Shown in pieces: positions 18,892 to 28,104 of a stretch of 64,000 nt of DNA. This DNA is from Solirubrobacterales bacterium. GTDB lineage: Bacteria; Actinomycetota; Thermoleophilia; Solirubrobacterales; Solirubrobacteraceae. Position numbers and translations under genes: made by a program. The notes under the pieces were generated by a model that saw nothing but the letters and a program-made list of their open reading frames with translations, was not told the DNA's origin and made no database searches. Positions within the stretch are counted from its first letter, which is position 1. Each line of letters opens with the position of its first letter. The stretch spans positions 59,642 through 123,641 of the forward strand of contig PLFX01000004.1 of NCBI GenBank assembly GCA_003138355.1. Reading direction: 5' to 3'.

Positions 18892-19547
18892 ACATCCTGG
18901 CGCTCGACACCGCGACCCCTTCTACGGCGGTGGCCGTTCAGACCGCCGACGGGCACGCGATCGATCTGCGCGACGACCCCCAGCCCGCGGCGCGCGGGGA
19001 GCACGCCGAGCAGGTGCTCACGCTCGCGGCGGCAGCGCTGGCTGAGGTCGAGCTCGATTGGGCGGCGATCGACCTCGTTGCGGTCGGCACAGGCCCCGGC
19101 GGCTACACGGGCCTGCGGATTGGGATCGCGACGGCGCGCGCGCTCGGGCGCGCCTGCGCTGCGCGCCTGGCCGGCGTCTGCACGCTGCGCACGCTCGCCG
19201 AGCCGCGTGGGGGCTTCGTCCTCGCGCTCATCGACGCCCGCCGCGGCGAGCTCTTTGCCGCCGCCTACAAGGATGATGTCGAGCTCGTCGCGCCGTGCGT
19301 CATCCGCCCCGCGCAGCTCGCCGGCCTGCGCGAGGAGATCGACGCCGCGGAGCTCTGCGCCGTCGGCGACGGGGCGATCGCCTGGCGCGAAGAGCTCGCT
19401 TTGCTCGGCGTCGAGGTCCCCGCCGAAGACGCAGCGCACCGCGTGAGCGCGGCGGCCGCCTGCCGCATCGCCGCGCGCGCGGAGGATCCGGACCTGACCC
19501 CGCTTTATCTTCGCCGGCCCGACGCCGAGCTGGCGCTCGAGCGATGA
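18888..19547 (+). CDS. tsaB: tRNA threonylcarbamoyladenosine synthesis protein TsaB
   Basis: Non-catalytic partner of TsaD in t6A synthesis. It has 219 residues with the ASKHA-fold start MNILALDTATPSTAVAV, VGTGPGGYTGLRIGIATARAL, and ALIDARRGELFAAAY. Start chosen at the ATG overlapping the tsaE stop (ATGA); it ends with an ATGA overlap into rimI. Confidence 0.95.
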   Translation: MNILALDTATPSTAVAVQTADGHAIDLRDDPQPAARGEHAEQVLTLAAAALAEVELDWAAIDLVAVGTGPGGYTGLRIGIATARALGRACAARLAGVCTLRTLAEPRGGFVLALIDARRGELFAAAYKDDVELVAPCVIRPAQLAGLREEIDAAELCAVGDGAIAWREELALLGVEVPAEDAAHRVSAAAACRIAARAEDPDLTPLYLRRPDAELALER

Positions 19548-20062
19548 CCGAGAAAGCCAACGAGCTGGTGGATATCCGCGCGCTCGCCTACAGCGACCTC
19601 CCGGATGTCATCGAGATCGAGCGACGCGCGTTTCCGACGCCGTGGTCGCTGGCGATGTTCGTCCTGGAGCTCTCCAAGCCGACGGGGATCTGCCTTGCCG
19701 CGCTGCGCCAGGGGAAGCTCGCCGGCTACGTCGTGTGCTCACGCTACGAGCGTGACTGGCACATCATGAACGTCGCGGCCGATCCCGACCATCGGCGGCA
19801 GGGGATCGGCTCGGCGCTGCTCGCCGAGCTCTACGGCCGCGCGGAGCAGTACGGGGCGCGTTTCACGCTCGAGGTGCGGCGCTCGAACCAGGCAGCGATC
19901 GAGCTGTACGAGCGTGACGGCTTCCGCATCGCCGGGATGCGCAGGCGCTACTACCAGGACAACGGCGAGGACGCGCTGATCATGTGGCGAACCCCGGCGA
20001 CGCTGCGCGGCCGCCTCGACGACGTCCCGGACGCCGACCCGGTCAGCCACCACCGCCGGTGA
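19544..20062 (+). CDS. rimI: Ribosomal protein S18-alanine N-acetyltransferase-like GNAT protein
   Basis: GNAT acetyltransferase, 172 residues, with the RimI start DLPDVIEIERRAFPTPWS, the acetyl-CoA loop DHRRQGIGSALLAEL, and LEVRRSNQAAIELYERDGF, YYQDNGEDALIM near the end. The sequence and place between tsaB and tsaD are classic for RimI. It has about 18 extra C-terminal residues. GTGA overlap with tsaD. Confidence 0.93.
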   Translation: MTEKANELVDIRALAYSDLPDVIEIERRAFPTPWSLAMFVLELSKPTGICLAALRQGKLAGYVVCSRYERDWHIMNVAADPDHRRQGIGSALLAELYGRAEQYGARFTLEVRRSNQAAIELYERDGFRIAGMRRRYYQDNGEDALIMWRTPATLRGRLDDVPDADPVSHHRR

Positions 20063-21039
20063 TCCTCGCCGTGGAGACGAGCTGCGACGACACGTGCGCG
20101 GCCCTGGTCAGCGCGGACGGAGCGATCTTGGCGAACGTGATCTCCTCGCAGGAAGCTCACGCCCGCTTTGGCGGCGTCGTGCCGGAGGTCGCCGCGCGCT
20201 CGCACCTAGAGCTGATAGATCCGGTCATCGACGAGGCATTCGCGCGGGCCGGCGCTTCGTTGCAGGACGTCGAGCTCGTTGCCGCGACGCGCGGTCCCGG
20301 TCTCGTCGGCGCGCTCCTTGTCGGCTTCGCGGCCGCGAAGGCGCTCGCGGCGGCGCGCAGGCTCCCGTTTGCCCCGGTCGACCACCTCGCCGGGCACGTC
20401 GCGGCCGCCTACCTCAAACCCACCCCTTTCGAGCCGCCCTTCGTGGCGCTGATCGCATCGGGCGGTCACACGTTGCTGCTGGCGGTGCGCGAGCGGGGCG
20501 CGGCGCCCGAGGTGCTCGCGCGCACGCTCGACGACGCGGCCGGCGAGGCATTCGACAAGGGCGCCCGGATGCTCGGCCTCGGCTACCCGGGCGGCGCGCC
20601 GCTCGAGCGGCTCGCGCGCGCCGGCGACCCGTACGCCTTCAACTTCCCGAGCGGGCGCGGGGAGGACTTCTCGTTCGCCGGGCTGAAGACCGCCCTGCTC
20701 TACCGGACGCGCGATCTCGACATGGGGGACGAGCAGGTCCGGGCCGACCTCGCCGCCTCCTATCAGCGCGCGATCGTCGATGCGCTCGTGCGGCGCGCGG
20801 AGCGAGCGCTCGAGCGCGCGGGCCTCAGCCGGCTCGCGCTTGGCGGCGGGGTTGCGGCCAACGGACCGCTGCGCGAACGCCTCGCCGCGCTCGGTGCCGA
20901 GCTCTTCCTGCCAGCGCTGGCGCTGTGCACCGACAACGCGGCGATGATCGCCGCCGCCGCACTCGATGCGCCGGCCCTCGCCTATCCCGACTACCTCTCG
21001 CTCGATGTCTACGCCACGGGTGAGGGTCCGCTGCGATGA
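20059..21039 (+). CDS. tsaD: tRNA N6-adenosine threonylcarbamoyltransferase TsaD
   Basis: Transfers the threonylcarbamoyl group to A37 of tRNA. The 326-residue protein shows ILAVETSCDDTCAAL, the iron-ligand motif VDHLAGHVAAAYL (HxxxH), IASGGHTLLL, GEAFDKGARMLGLGYPGG, and the late LALGGGVAANGPLRERL and CTDNAAMIAAAAL. The GTG start at 20059 overlaps the rimI TGA; the frame opens further upstream, but the family begins at this VILAVETS. It ends with an ATGA overlap into the next gene. Confidence 0.96.
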   Translation: MILAVETSCDDTCAALVSADGAILANVISSQEAHARFGGVVPEVAARSHLELIDPVIDEAFARAGASLQDVELVAATRGPGLVGALLVGFAAAKALAAARRLPFAPVDHLAGHVAAAYLKPTPFEPPFVALIASGGHTLLLAVRERGAAPEVLARTLDDAAGEAFDKGARMLGLGYPGGAPLERLARAGDPYAFNFPSGRGEDFSFAGLKTALLYRTRDLDMGDEQVRADLAASYQRAIVDALVRRAERALERAGLSRLALGGGVAANGPLRERLAALGAELFLPALALCTDNAAMIAAAALDAPALAYPDYLSLDVYATGEGPLR

Positions 21040-21305
21040 GCGACCCGGCGCGCCGCGTCCCGCGCGTCACGCTCTACGGGCGGCCGGGCTGCTGCCTGTG
21101 CGAAGAAGCACGCGACGCGCTCGAGCGCATCGCGGCCGAGGTCGAGTTCGAGCTCGATGAGCGCGACATCGAGACCGACGACCTGCTGCTGGCGCGCTAC
21201 CTCGAACGCATCCCGGTCATCGCGGTCGATGGGGTCGACCGCTTCGAGCTGATCGTCGACGAGGCGGCGCTGCGCGCCCACCTCGCGGCGGCGGCGATGA
21301 TCTAG
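21036..21305 (+). CDS. Glutaredoxin-like thioredoxin-fold protein (DUF836 type)
   Basis: Small protein of 89 residues starting VTLYGRPGCCLCEEARDAL, with CCLC as a CxxC-like redox site in a glutaredoxin fold, then RDIETDDLLLARYLERIPVIAVDG with the cis-Pro before Val. It matches the glutaredoxin family DUF836. Likely a thiol-disulfide reductant or repair partner; no substrate is known. It is coupled to tsaD by ATGA and lies 15 bases before rex. Confidence 0.85.
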   Translation: MSDPARRVPRVTLYGRPGCCLCEEARDALERIAAEVEFELDERDIETDDLLLARYLERIPVIAVDGVDRFELIVDEAALRAHLAAAAMI

Positions 21306-21320
21306 AGTCACCCCCCACAA

Positions 21321-21983
21321 ATGGGGCTCAGCGGCTTAACCACCGACCGGGATGACATTCTGCCGCCCGACCGGCTGCCGCTTGGCATCGCGGCGCGCCT
21401 CTCGCGCTACCTCCAGACGCTGACCCAGGCGCGCAAGATGGGTCGCGAGACGATCTCCTCGAAGGAGCTCGCGACGTACACCCACGTCAACTCGACGCAG
21501 ATCCGCCGCGATCTTTCGGGCTTCGGCAAATTCGGCAAACGCGGCGTCGGCTACAACGTCGAGTCGCTGGTCGTGCAGATCCGCAAGATCCTGCGCACGT
21601 CAGGACAGCACAACATCGCGCTATTCGGCGCCGGGCACCTCGGTCGCGCGATCGCCTCGTCGGACGGCTTCGCCGACCACGGCTTCCGCGTCGTGGCGAT
21701 CTTCGATCGCGACAGCGCCAAGGTGGGCGAGCGGATCGGCCCGCTCACCGTGCGCCACAACGACGAGCTGCGCGCCGTGGTCGAGGAGCAGGGCATCGTC
21801 GTCGGCGTCCTGGCGGTCCCGGGCCATGCCGCGCAGGGACTAGCCGACGACCTGGTGGCGGCCGGCGTCAGGATCATCTTCAACTACTCCGAAGCGCTGC
21901 TGACCGTGCCGCCGGCGGTCACCGTCCACACCTCCAACCCCGCCGTCGATCTGCTCTACGCGTTGTACTTCTACCTCACGTGA
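21321..21983 (+). CDS. rex: Redox-sensing transcriptional repressor Rex
   Basis: DNA-binding sensor of the NADH/NAD+ ratio. The 220-residue protein has an N-terminal winged helix with ISSKELATYTHVNSTQIRRD and LSGFGKFGKRGVGYNV, a Rossmann domain starting ALFGAGHLGRAIASSDGF, and the C-terminal swapped helix VDLLYALYFYLT. A TAGAGT box at 21303-21308 might give its own promoter with a short leader lacking a Shine-Dalgarno. GTGA overlap to the next gene. Confidence 0.96.
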   Translation: MGLSGLTTDRDDILPPDRLPLGIAARLSRYLQTLTQARKMGRETISSKELATYTHVNSTQIRRDLSGFGKFGKRGVGYNVESLVVQIRKILRTSGQHNIALFGAGHLGRAIASSDGFADHGFRVVAIFDRDSAKVGERIGPLTVRHNDELRAVVEEQGIVVGVLAVPGHAAQGLADDLVAAGVRIIFNYSEALLTVPPAVTVHTSNPAVDLLYALYFYLT

Positions 21984-23125
21984 TCGATCTCGATGGTGCG
22001 GCGGCGCTGTTCGCCGCTGCAAGCGACCTGACTGTCGGGCTCGAGGAGGAGTTCTCCATCCTCGAGCCGGAGAGCCTCGACTTGACACAGCGCTTCGAGG
22101 AGCTGCGTGACAGCGCTGCCGAGCGCTCGCCGGCGCTGCACGAGCACCTCGCCGGCGAGCTCATCTCCTCCGAGATCGAGATCATCTCCGGCCGCGGCAC
22201 GGACCTCGCCGATGCGATCGCGCGCCAGCGCGAGCTGCGCCGCGAGCTGTTCGCCCTCGCCGAGGGTCGGGGTGTCGCTCTCGGCGCCACGGCCACGCAC
22301 CCGTGGGCCGACTACCGCGAGCAGCGCATCATCGAGACCGAGCACTACCGCCGCGTCGAGGAGGGCCTCAAGTACGTCGCCTGGCGCAACAACACCTTCA
22401 GCCTGCATGTCCACGTCGGCGTTCGCGACCTCGACCGCGCGGTCAAGGTGTGCGATCGCTTGCGGCCGGTGCTTCCGCTGCTGCTCGCCCTCTCCGCGAG
22501 CTCGCCATTCCTCGACGGGCGCGCGAGCGGTCTGCATTCCTCGCGCTCGCAGATCTTCACGCGCAGCTTCCCGCGCTGCGGCGTCCCGGAGCCATTCGGC
22601 GGCTGGCCGGCCTACCGGGAGTACATCGAACTGCTTAGCGCGACGGCTTCGATCGTCGAGTTCACGCAGGTTTGGTGGTCGATCAGGCCACATTTCGCGT
22701 TCGGCACGGTCGAGGTTCGCATCTGCGACGTTCAGAGCACCGCGAGCGACTCCGAGGAGCTCGCGGCGCTGATCGTTGCCTGCGTCGCGCAGGCGCTGCG
22801 CGACATCGATGAGCGCAGGCCGTTCGAGGATCTACCCGGGCGCCTGATCGAGGAGAACATGTGGCGCGCCATCCGCTACGGCCTCGATGGGCGGATGATC
22901 GACTTCGAACGCGGCGAGGAGTACCCGTCGGCGCGAATCGCCGAGCGCCTGCTCGCCTGGACGGCGCCGGCGCGTCGCGAGCTCGGCCTCGATCCGAAGC
23001 TGCCGGAGCGCAACAGCGCGCAACGCCAGCTCGACCTCCTCGCTGCGGGCGCATCGATGGAGGAGGTCTACGCGCAGACGGTGCGCGAGACTCGCACGTC
23101 GTACGCTGACGGGGGTCCAGCATGA
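21980..23125 (+). CDS. Carboxylate-amine ligase of the GCS2 family (YbdK-like)
   Basis: ATP-dependent ligase related to glutamate-cysteine ligase family 2, 381 residues. It begins with TVGLEEEFSILEPESLDL, where the acidic residues bind Mg, then ISSEIEIISGRGTDL, ATATHPWADYREQRI, LHVHVGVRDLDRAV, and RPHFAFGTVEVRICD. It could make gamma-glutamylcysteine or a related amide; YbdK proteins are only weak glutamate-cysteine ligases in vitro, so the natural product is open. The GTG start overlaps the rex stop, which hints at shared redox control. Confidence 0.9.
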   Translation: MIDLDGAAALFAAASDLTVGLEEEFSILEPESLDLTQRFEELRDSAAERSPALHEHLAGELISSEIEIISGRGTDLADAIARQRELRRELFALAEGRGVALGATATHPWADYREQRIIETEHYRRVEEGLKYVAWRNNTFSLHVHVGVRDLDRAVKVCDRLRPVLPLLLALSASSPFLDGRASGLHSSRSQIFTRSFPRCGVPEPFGGWPAYREYIELLSATASIVEFTQVWWSIRPHFAFGTVEVRICDVQSTASDSEELAALIVACVAQALRDIDERRPFEDLPGRLIEENMWRAIRYGLDGRMIDFERGEEYPSARIAERLLAWTAPARRELGLDPKLPERNSAQRQLDLLAAGASMEEVYAQTVRETRTSYADGGPA

Positions 23126-23577
23126 GCACCGGCGCGACGCAACCCACCGAAGACGAGCTCCGGGCGGCGCTCGAGGAGCAGATGCGTCACATCACGGCGT
23201 TCGACGTGATCGCCCAGACCGCGATCTCGCTCGTCAATCTCGCCGGCCGGCGCCTCGGGCTGAGCGATGACACGCGGGCCGAACGCGATCTGAATCAGGT
23301 CCGCGACGCGATCGACGCGACGCGCGCCCTGCTCCCGGTGCTCGAGCGCGACCCGCAGGGGCCGTCGCTCGCGCCGCTGCGCGACGCGCTCTCCGGCTTA
23401 CAGATGGAGTACGCGAGGCTCGTCCAGGCCGCGGCGAACGAGCCCGCGGAACCGCAGGCTGCCGACCCCGCGGCCGCGCCGGCTGGAGGCGAGTCCGCGC
23501 CGTCCGGTCCCGGCCCGGCGCAGCGCAGCGGGCGCCTATGGGTTCCCGGATCGCCGACGGATCGTCCGCGCCAGTAA
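23122..23577 (+). CDS. Hypothetical protein, helical with Pro/Ala-rich tail
   Basis: Not recognised with certainty. The first 100 residues are helical: EEQMRHITAFDVIAQTAISL, then VNLAGRRLGL, and a charged helix through LLPVLERD. The amphipathic FDVIAQTAISLVNLAGRRL pattern recalls DUF1844-like small proteins, but the match is weak. The last 45 residues are Pro/Ala/Gly-rich and probably unfolded. The ATG overlaps the GCS2 ligase stop (ATGA), so it is the last gene of the rex operon. A hairpin follows. Confidence 0.65.
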   Translation: MSTGATQPTEDELRAALEEQMRHITAFDVIAQTAISLVNLAGRRLGLSDDTRAERDLNQVRDAIDATRALLPVLERDPQGPSLAPLRDALSGLQMEYARLVQAAANEPAEPQAADPAAAPAGGESAPSGPGPAQRSGRLWVPGSPTDRPRQ

Positions 23578-23635
23578 CGCCAGCGCCGGCCAGGCCCGGT
23601 CGCATCGGCAACCCTTGTTACACTGCCGTCGCCTT

Positions 23636-23665
23636 ACCGGGTGGGCGCCATCGCCGCCCGGTTTT
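23636..23665 (+). terminator. Intrinsic terminator after the rex operon
   Basis: ACCGGG(T)GGGCG / CGCC(G)CCCGGT forms a GC-rich stem with a short loop from 23636 to 23662, directly followed by TTTTCTCGTTCT. This is the most classic rho-independent layout on this side of the window. It lies 55 bases before the hppA start, so it could also act as an attenuator if the hppA promoter is upstream of it. Confidence 0.7.
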
Positions 23666-23706
23666 CTCGTTCTGAGGTGCGCACTGCCCTGCGCACGCCG
23701 ATTTCT

Positions 23707-23711
23707 GGAGG
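23707..23711 (+). promoter_or_regulatory. Ribosome-binding site deciding the TTG start of hppA
   Basis: GGAGG stands nine bases before the TTG at 23721. It is one of the few strong Shine-Dalgarno sequences in the window and supports the unusual TTG initiator. Confidence 0.75.
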
Positions 23712-23720
23712 AGCACCCAC

Positions 23721-25780
<2,060 letters not shown>

Positions 25781-25781
<1 letters not shown>

Positions 25782-25795
25782 CGGGGGCGCCCCGT
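25781..25795 (+). terminator. Hairpin at the hppA stop
   Basis: ACGGGG-GCG-CCCCGT overlaps the last base of the hppA stop codon. It has a tight loop and no T-run; probable terminator or 3' stability element. Confidence 0.4.
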
Positions 25796-25874
25796 CGGGG
25801 GCCAAGAGCACGCCTGCGAGGTGACCAGACCCGCAAGCGCGCCGTCATGCCGAAGCCCGAGCGCCTTGGGCGCC

Positions 25875-25880
25875 GATAAT
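25875..25880 (+). promoter_or_regulatory. -10 box of the trkA pair
   Basis: GATAAT, close to consensus, would start transcription near 25887, leaving a 40-base leader that carries an AGGGGG ribosome-binding site (25913-25918) eight bases before the GTG at 25927. Confidence 0.5.
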
Positions 25881-25926
25881 CTGTGGCCGTGTTAAGTCGA
25901 CGAGCGCCCCGCAGGGGGCTGACGAC

Positions 25927-26349
25927 GTGTTCGTGCTGATCGTCGGCGCCGGGCGCGTCGGCTCGGCGGTTGCAAAGCGAGCGCTCGCCGCGGGCTATGA
26001 GGTCTCGGTCGTGGACGAGGACCCGCTCTCGCACGAGCGCCTCGAGGAGGGCGGTGGCCCGACCTGGGAGGACCTCGGTGGGCACTTCACAGTCGGCACG
26101 GCGCTAGAGGTCGACGCGCTGATCGAAGCGGGTGTGCAACGCGCCGACGTCTTCATCGCCTCGACCGACGGGGACAACACGAACCTCACGGTCGCTCAGA
26201 TCGTGCAGCGCCGCTTCGGCGTCGAAAAGGTCATCTGCCGGGTCATGGACCCCGCGCGCGCCGCCTGGTACCAGGAGCAGGGACTGCACACGATCTCCCC
26301 GACCCAGCACGCGATCGAGATGTTCGAGCAGGCGATTGGCCTGGAATAG
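25927..26349 (+). CDS. TrkA-N domain potassium transport regulator (CeoB-like)
   Basis: Cytoplasmic RCK/TrkA-N protein of 140 residues that gates a Trk/Ktr potassium channel in response to nucleotide. It has the Rossmann motif LIVGAGRVGSAVA, the ribose-binding acidic VVDED and the later TDGDNTNLTVAQIVQRRF. There is no TrkA-C domain, so it is one half of a two-protein system with the next gene, as in the mycobacterial ceoB-ceoC pair. The channel subunit itself is not in this window. Confidence 0.88.
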   Translation: MFVLIVGAGRVGSAVAKRALAAGYEVSVVDEDPLSHERLEEGGGPTWEDLGGHFTVGTALEVDALIEAGVQRADVFIASTDGDNTNLTVAQIVQRRFGVEKVICRVMDPARAAWYQEQGLHTISPTQHAIEMFEQAIGLE

Positions 26350-26358
26350 GGCGAGCAG

Positions 26359-27039
26359 ATGTACGTGATCATCGTCGGCGCGGGCAAGGTGGGGTTGAAC
26401 CTCGCGCGCGAGCTGCTCGACAAGGGCCACGAGGTGACCTTGCTCGAGGCCGACCGCCGCCGCTACCTCGTCGTCGAGCAGGAGCTCGGCTACGTCGCCC
26501 AATACGGCGATGCGACCGAGTTGTGGATCCTCGAGCGCGCCGGCGTGCAGCGCACGGACCTCGTGATCGCTGTCACCGGAGACGACGAGGACAACGTGCT
26601 CGTCTGCCAGGTCGCTAAGGAGAAGTACGAGTGCGAGCGCGTCATCGCGCGCGTCAACAACCCGCGCAACCTGCAGCACTTCAAGCTACTCGGCATCCAG
26701 CCCGTCGTCTCAGCGACCGACCTCATCCTGCGCCTGATCGAGCACGAGGTCCCGCGCTACGGGCTCGTCCACCTGCTCGCACTCGAAGAGGAGCGCCTCG
26801 AGATCATCGAGCTCGAGGTCCAGACCGGGGCCCCCGCAGCGGGCCTGCGTGTCGCCGATGTCCAGCTGCCGCAGGGCAGCCTCGTGATTTCGGTGCTGCG
26901 CGCTGGACGCGGCTTCGTGCCGACGCCCGAGACCGTCGTCGAGGCCGGCGATCAGGTTCTGCTCGTGCTCGACTCAGGACTTGAAGACCAGATCACGCCC
27001 GTCTTTTCGTCCAACGGCGCCGATAGCGTCTCCACTTGA
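26359..27039 (+). CDS. TrkA potassium transport regulator with N and C domains (CeoC-like)
   Basis: The 226-residue protein has a TrkA-N Rossmann domain (VIIVGAGKVGLNLARELL, VTGDDEDNVLVCQVAKEKY) and a TrkA-C/RCK_C domain in the last 80 residues (AGLRVADVQLPQGSLVISVL...GDQVLLVLDSGLEDQI). It is nine bases after the first trkA gene. Together they form the regulatory ring of a potassium uptake system. Confidence 0.9.
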   Translation: MYVIIVGAGKVGLNLARELLDKGHEVTLLEADRRRYLVVEQELGYVAQYGDATELWILERAGVQRTDLVIAVTGDDEDNVLVCQVAKEKYECERVIARVNNPRNLQHFKLLGIQPVVSATDLILRLIEHEVPRYGLVHLLALEEERLEIIELEVQTGAPAAGLRVADVQLPQGSLVISVLRAGRGFVPTPETVVEAGDQVLLVLDSGLEDQITPVFSSNGADSVST

Positions 27040-27056
27040 GGGTAGCTTTGCCCGCG

Positions 27057-27443
27057 ATGCGGAGGATTCTTTGCGTGGCTGGCGTCTGCGTCTTCGCGGC
27101 CGTCGCGCTTGCGCCGGCAGCCGCCGCCGACTCGCCCGGTACGGTCGCGAACCTGCGGGGGCAGGTCGCGCGACTCCTGACTGCCGAGCTCGCGAAGGAC
27201 ACGGGCACGGTCTGCGCGATCGTCGCGCATCCGGCGAGCACCTGCGCGCAGCACTGGGACCGTTCGCTGACGCGCTTCCTGCGTCACGGTGGCAGGCACA
27301 CGCTGAAGGCCGACATGGCGGCAGTGGCGGGCGCCGGCGTCTCCTCGAACGGCTTCTGGGCGACGATCGCGCTGCCGCACCCGCTGCTCGGCGGACACTC
27401 CGACTTCGGCTGGTACGACAACTGCTGGATGGTGGAGAAATGA
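27057..27443 (+). CDS. Secreted hypothetical protein
   Basis: A 128-residue protein with a clear signal peptide: MRRILCVAGVCVFAAVAL, then a probable AAA-DSP cleavage. The mature part is about 100 residues with Cys in TVCAIV, TCAQHW and DNCWMVEK, and a NTF2-like pattern (LAKDTGTVCAIV, then strands FWATIAL, SDFGWYDN). No function is recognised. A TTG at 27036 that overlaps the trkA stop would add seven residues; the ATG at 27057 gives a cleaner signal peptide. The last codons and the stop lie inside a perfect 23-bp inverted repeat. Confidence 0.65.
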   Translation: MRRILCVAGVCVFAAVALAPAAAADSPGTVANLRGQVARLLTAELAKDTGTVCAIVAHPASTCAQHWDRSLTRFLRHGGRHTLKADMAAVAGAGVSSNGFWATIALPHPLLGGHSDFGWYDNCWMVEK

Positions 27444-27482
27444 TCTTGAGGCCGCTTTCGCGGCCTCAAGATCATTTCTCCA
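27433..27482. terminator. Perfect 23-bp inverted repeat with 4-base loop
   Basis: Bases 27433-27455 and 27460-27482 are perfect reverse complements around the loop TTTC. The stem begins TGGAGAAATGATC and ends in GAGGCCGC. The left arm contains the final codons and TGA stop of the preceding secreted protein. The length and AT content of the outer stem differ from other terminators here. It could terminate transcription in both directions or be a remnant of a mobile palindrome. Confidence 0.7.
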
Positions 27483-27518
27483 GACTTGGACGCGGTTGCC
27501 AGCGCTAAGCCGAGCAGG

Positions 27519-27602
27519 ATGGCCGCGGCGCTGGCGGGTGCGGTGATGCGAATCGCTGACGAACTTGATCAGGGATTCGCCACGATGGGCGAGCTGGCTT
27601 GA
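27519..27602 (+). CDS. Possible 27-residue peptide or gene remnant before the VOC gene
   Basis: An ATG frame reads MAAALAGAVMRIADELDQ and ends GELA, with its TGA overlapping the TTG start of the VOC gene (TTGA), the same coupling used elsewhere in this window. The frame is also open upstream to the edge of the hairpin (PDLDAVASAKPSR), so it may be the tail of a decayed gene rather than a real peptide. No ribosome-binding site is evident. Confidence 0.25.
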   Translation: MAAALAGAVMRIADELDQGFATMGELA

Positions 27603-27994
27603 GCGGCCAGTCTCGGACTGTGCTCGATCACGTCGGTGTCAACGTCCGCAGCTACCAGACAAGCCGCGCGTTCTTCGAGGCCGCGCTGGCGCCACTTGGC
27701 TACGCGGTGGTGATGGCGCTCGACGAGTTCCGCACCGCGGGCTTCGGTAACACCGCCAAGCCCGTCTTCTGGATCTCCGAGCGCGCCCCGTTCACGACGG
27801 GCACGCACATCGCCTTCCACGCCGAGGACCGTGCGACGGTTGACGCGTTCCACGCCGCGGCGCTCGCGGCCGGCGGTCGCGACAACGGCCCGCCGGGCCT
27901 GCGCGAGCACTATCACCCGGGCTACTACGGCGCGTTCGTGCTCGATCCCGACGCGAACAACATCGAGGCGGTCTGTCACAGGCCCCCGGCCTGA
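27599..27994 (+). CDS. VOC (glyoxalase/bleomycin-resistance) family protein
   Basis: Metal-dependent VOC-fold protein of 131 residues: VLDHVGVNVRSYQTSRAFFE, with a metal His, LAPLGY, GTHIAFHAEDRATVDAFHAAAL, and GAFVLDPDANNIEAVCH with the metal Glu. Members are lyases, isomerases or dioxygenases; the substrate here is unknown. The TTG at 27599 overlaps an upstream stop; the GTG at 27620 (VLDHVGVNV) matches homologues and may be the true start. Confidence 0.85.
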   Translation: MSGQSRTVLDHVGVNVRSYQTSRAFFEAALAPLGYAVVMALDEFRTAGFGNTAKPVFWISERAPFTTGTHIAFHAEDRATVDAFHAAALAAGGRDNGPPGLREHYHPGYYGAFVLDPDANNIEAVCHRPPA

Positions 27995-28104
27995 TTGGCA
28001 TTACCGGGAACGTTTGCGTGAAGGCGCGATGACGGGAAACCACGCGGCCTGCTGCGGCAATCGGCTGATGGCGAGCAGCGCGCGCGTTCGTAGCGTCACG
28101 CCCG

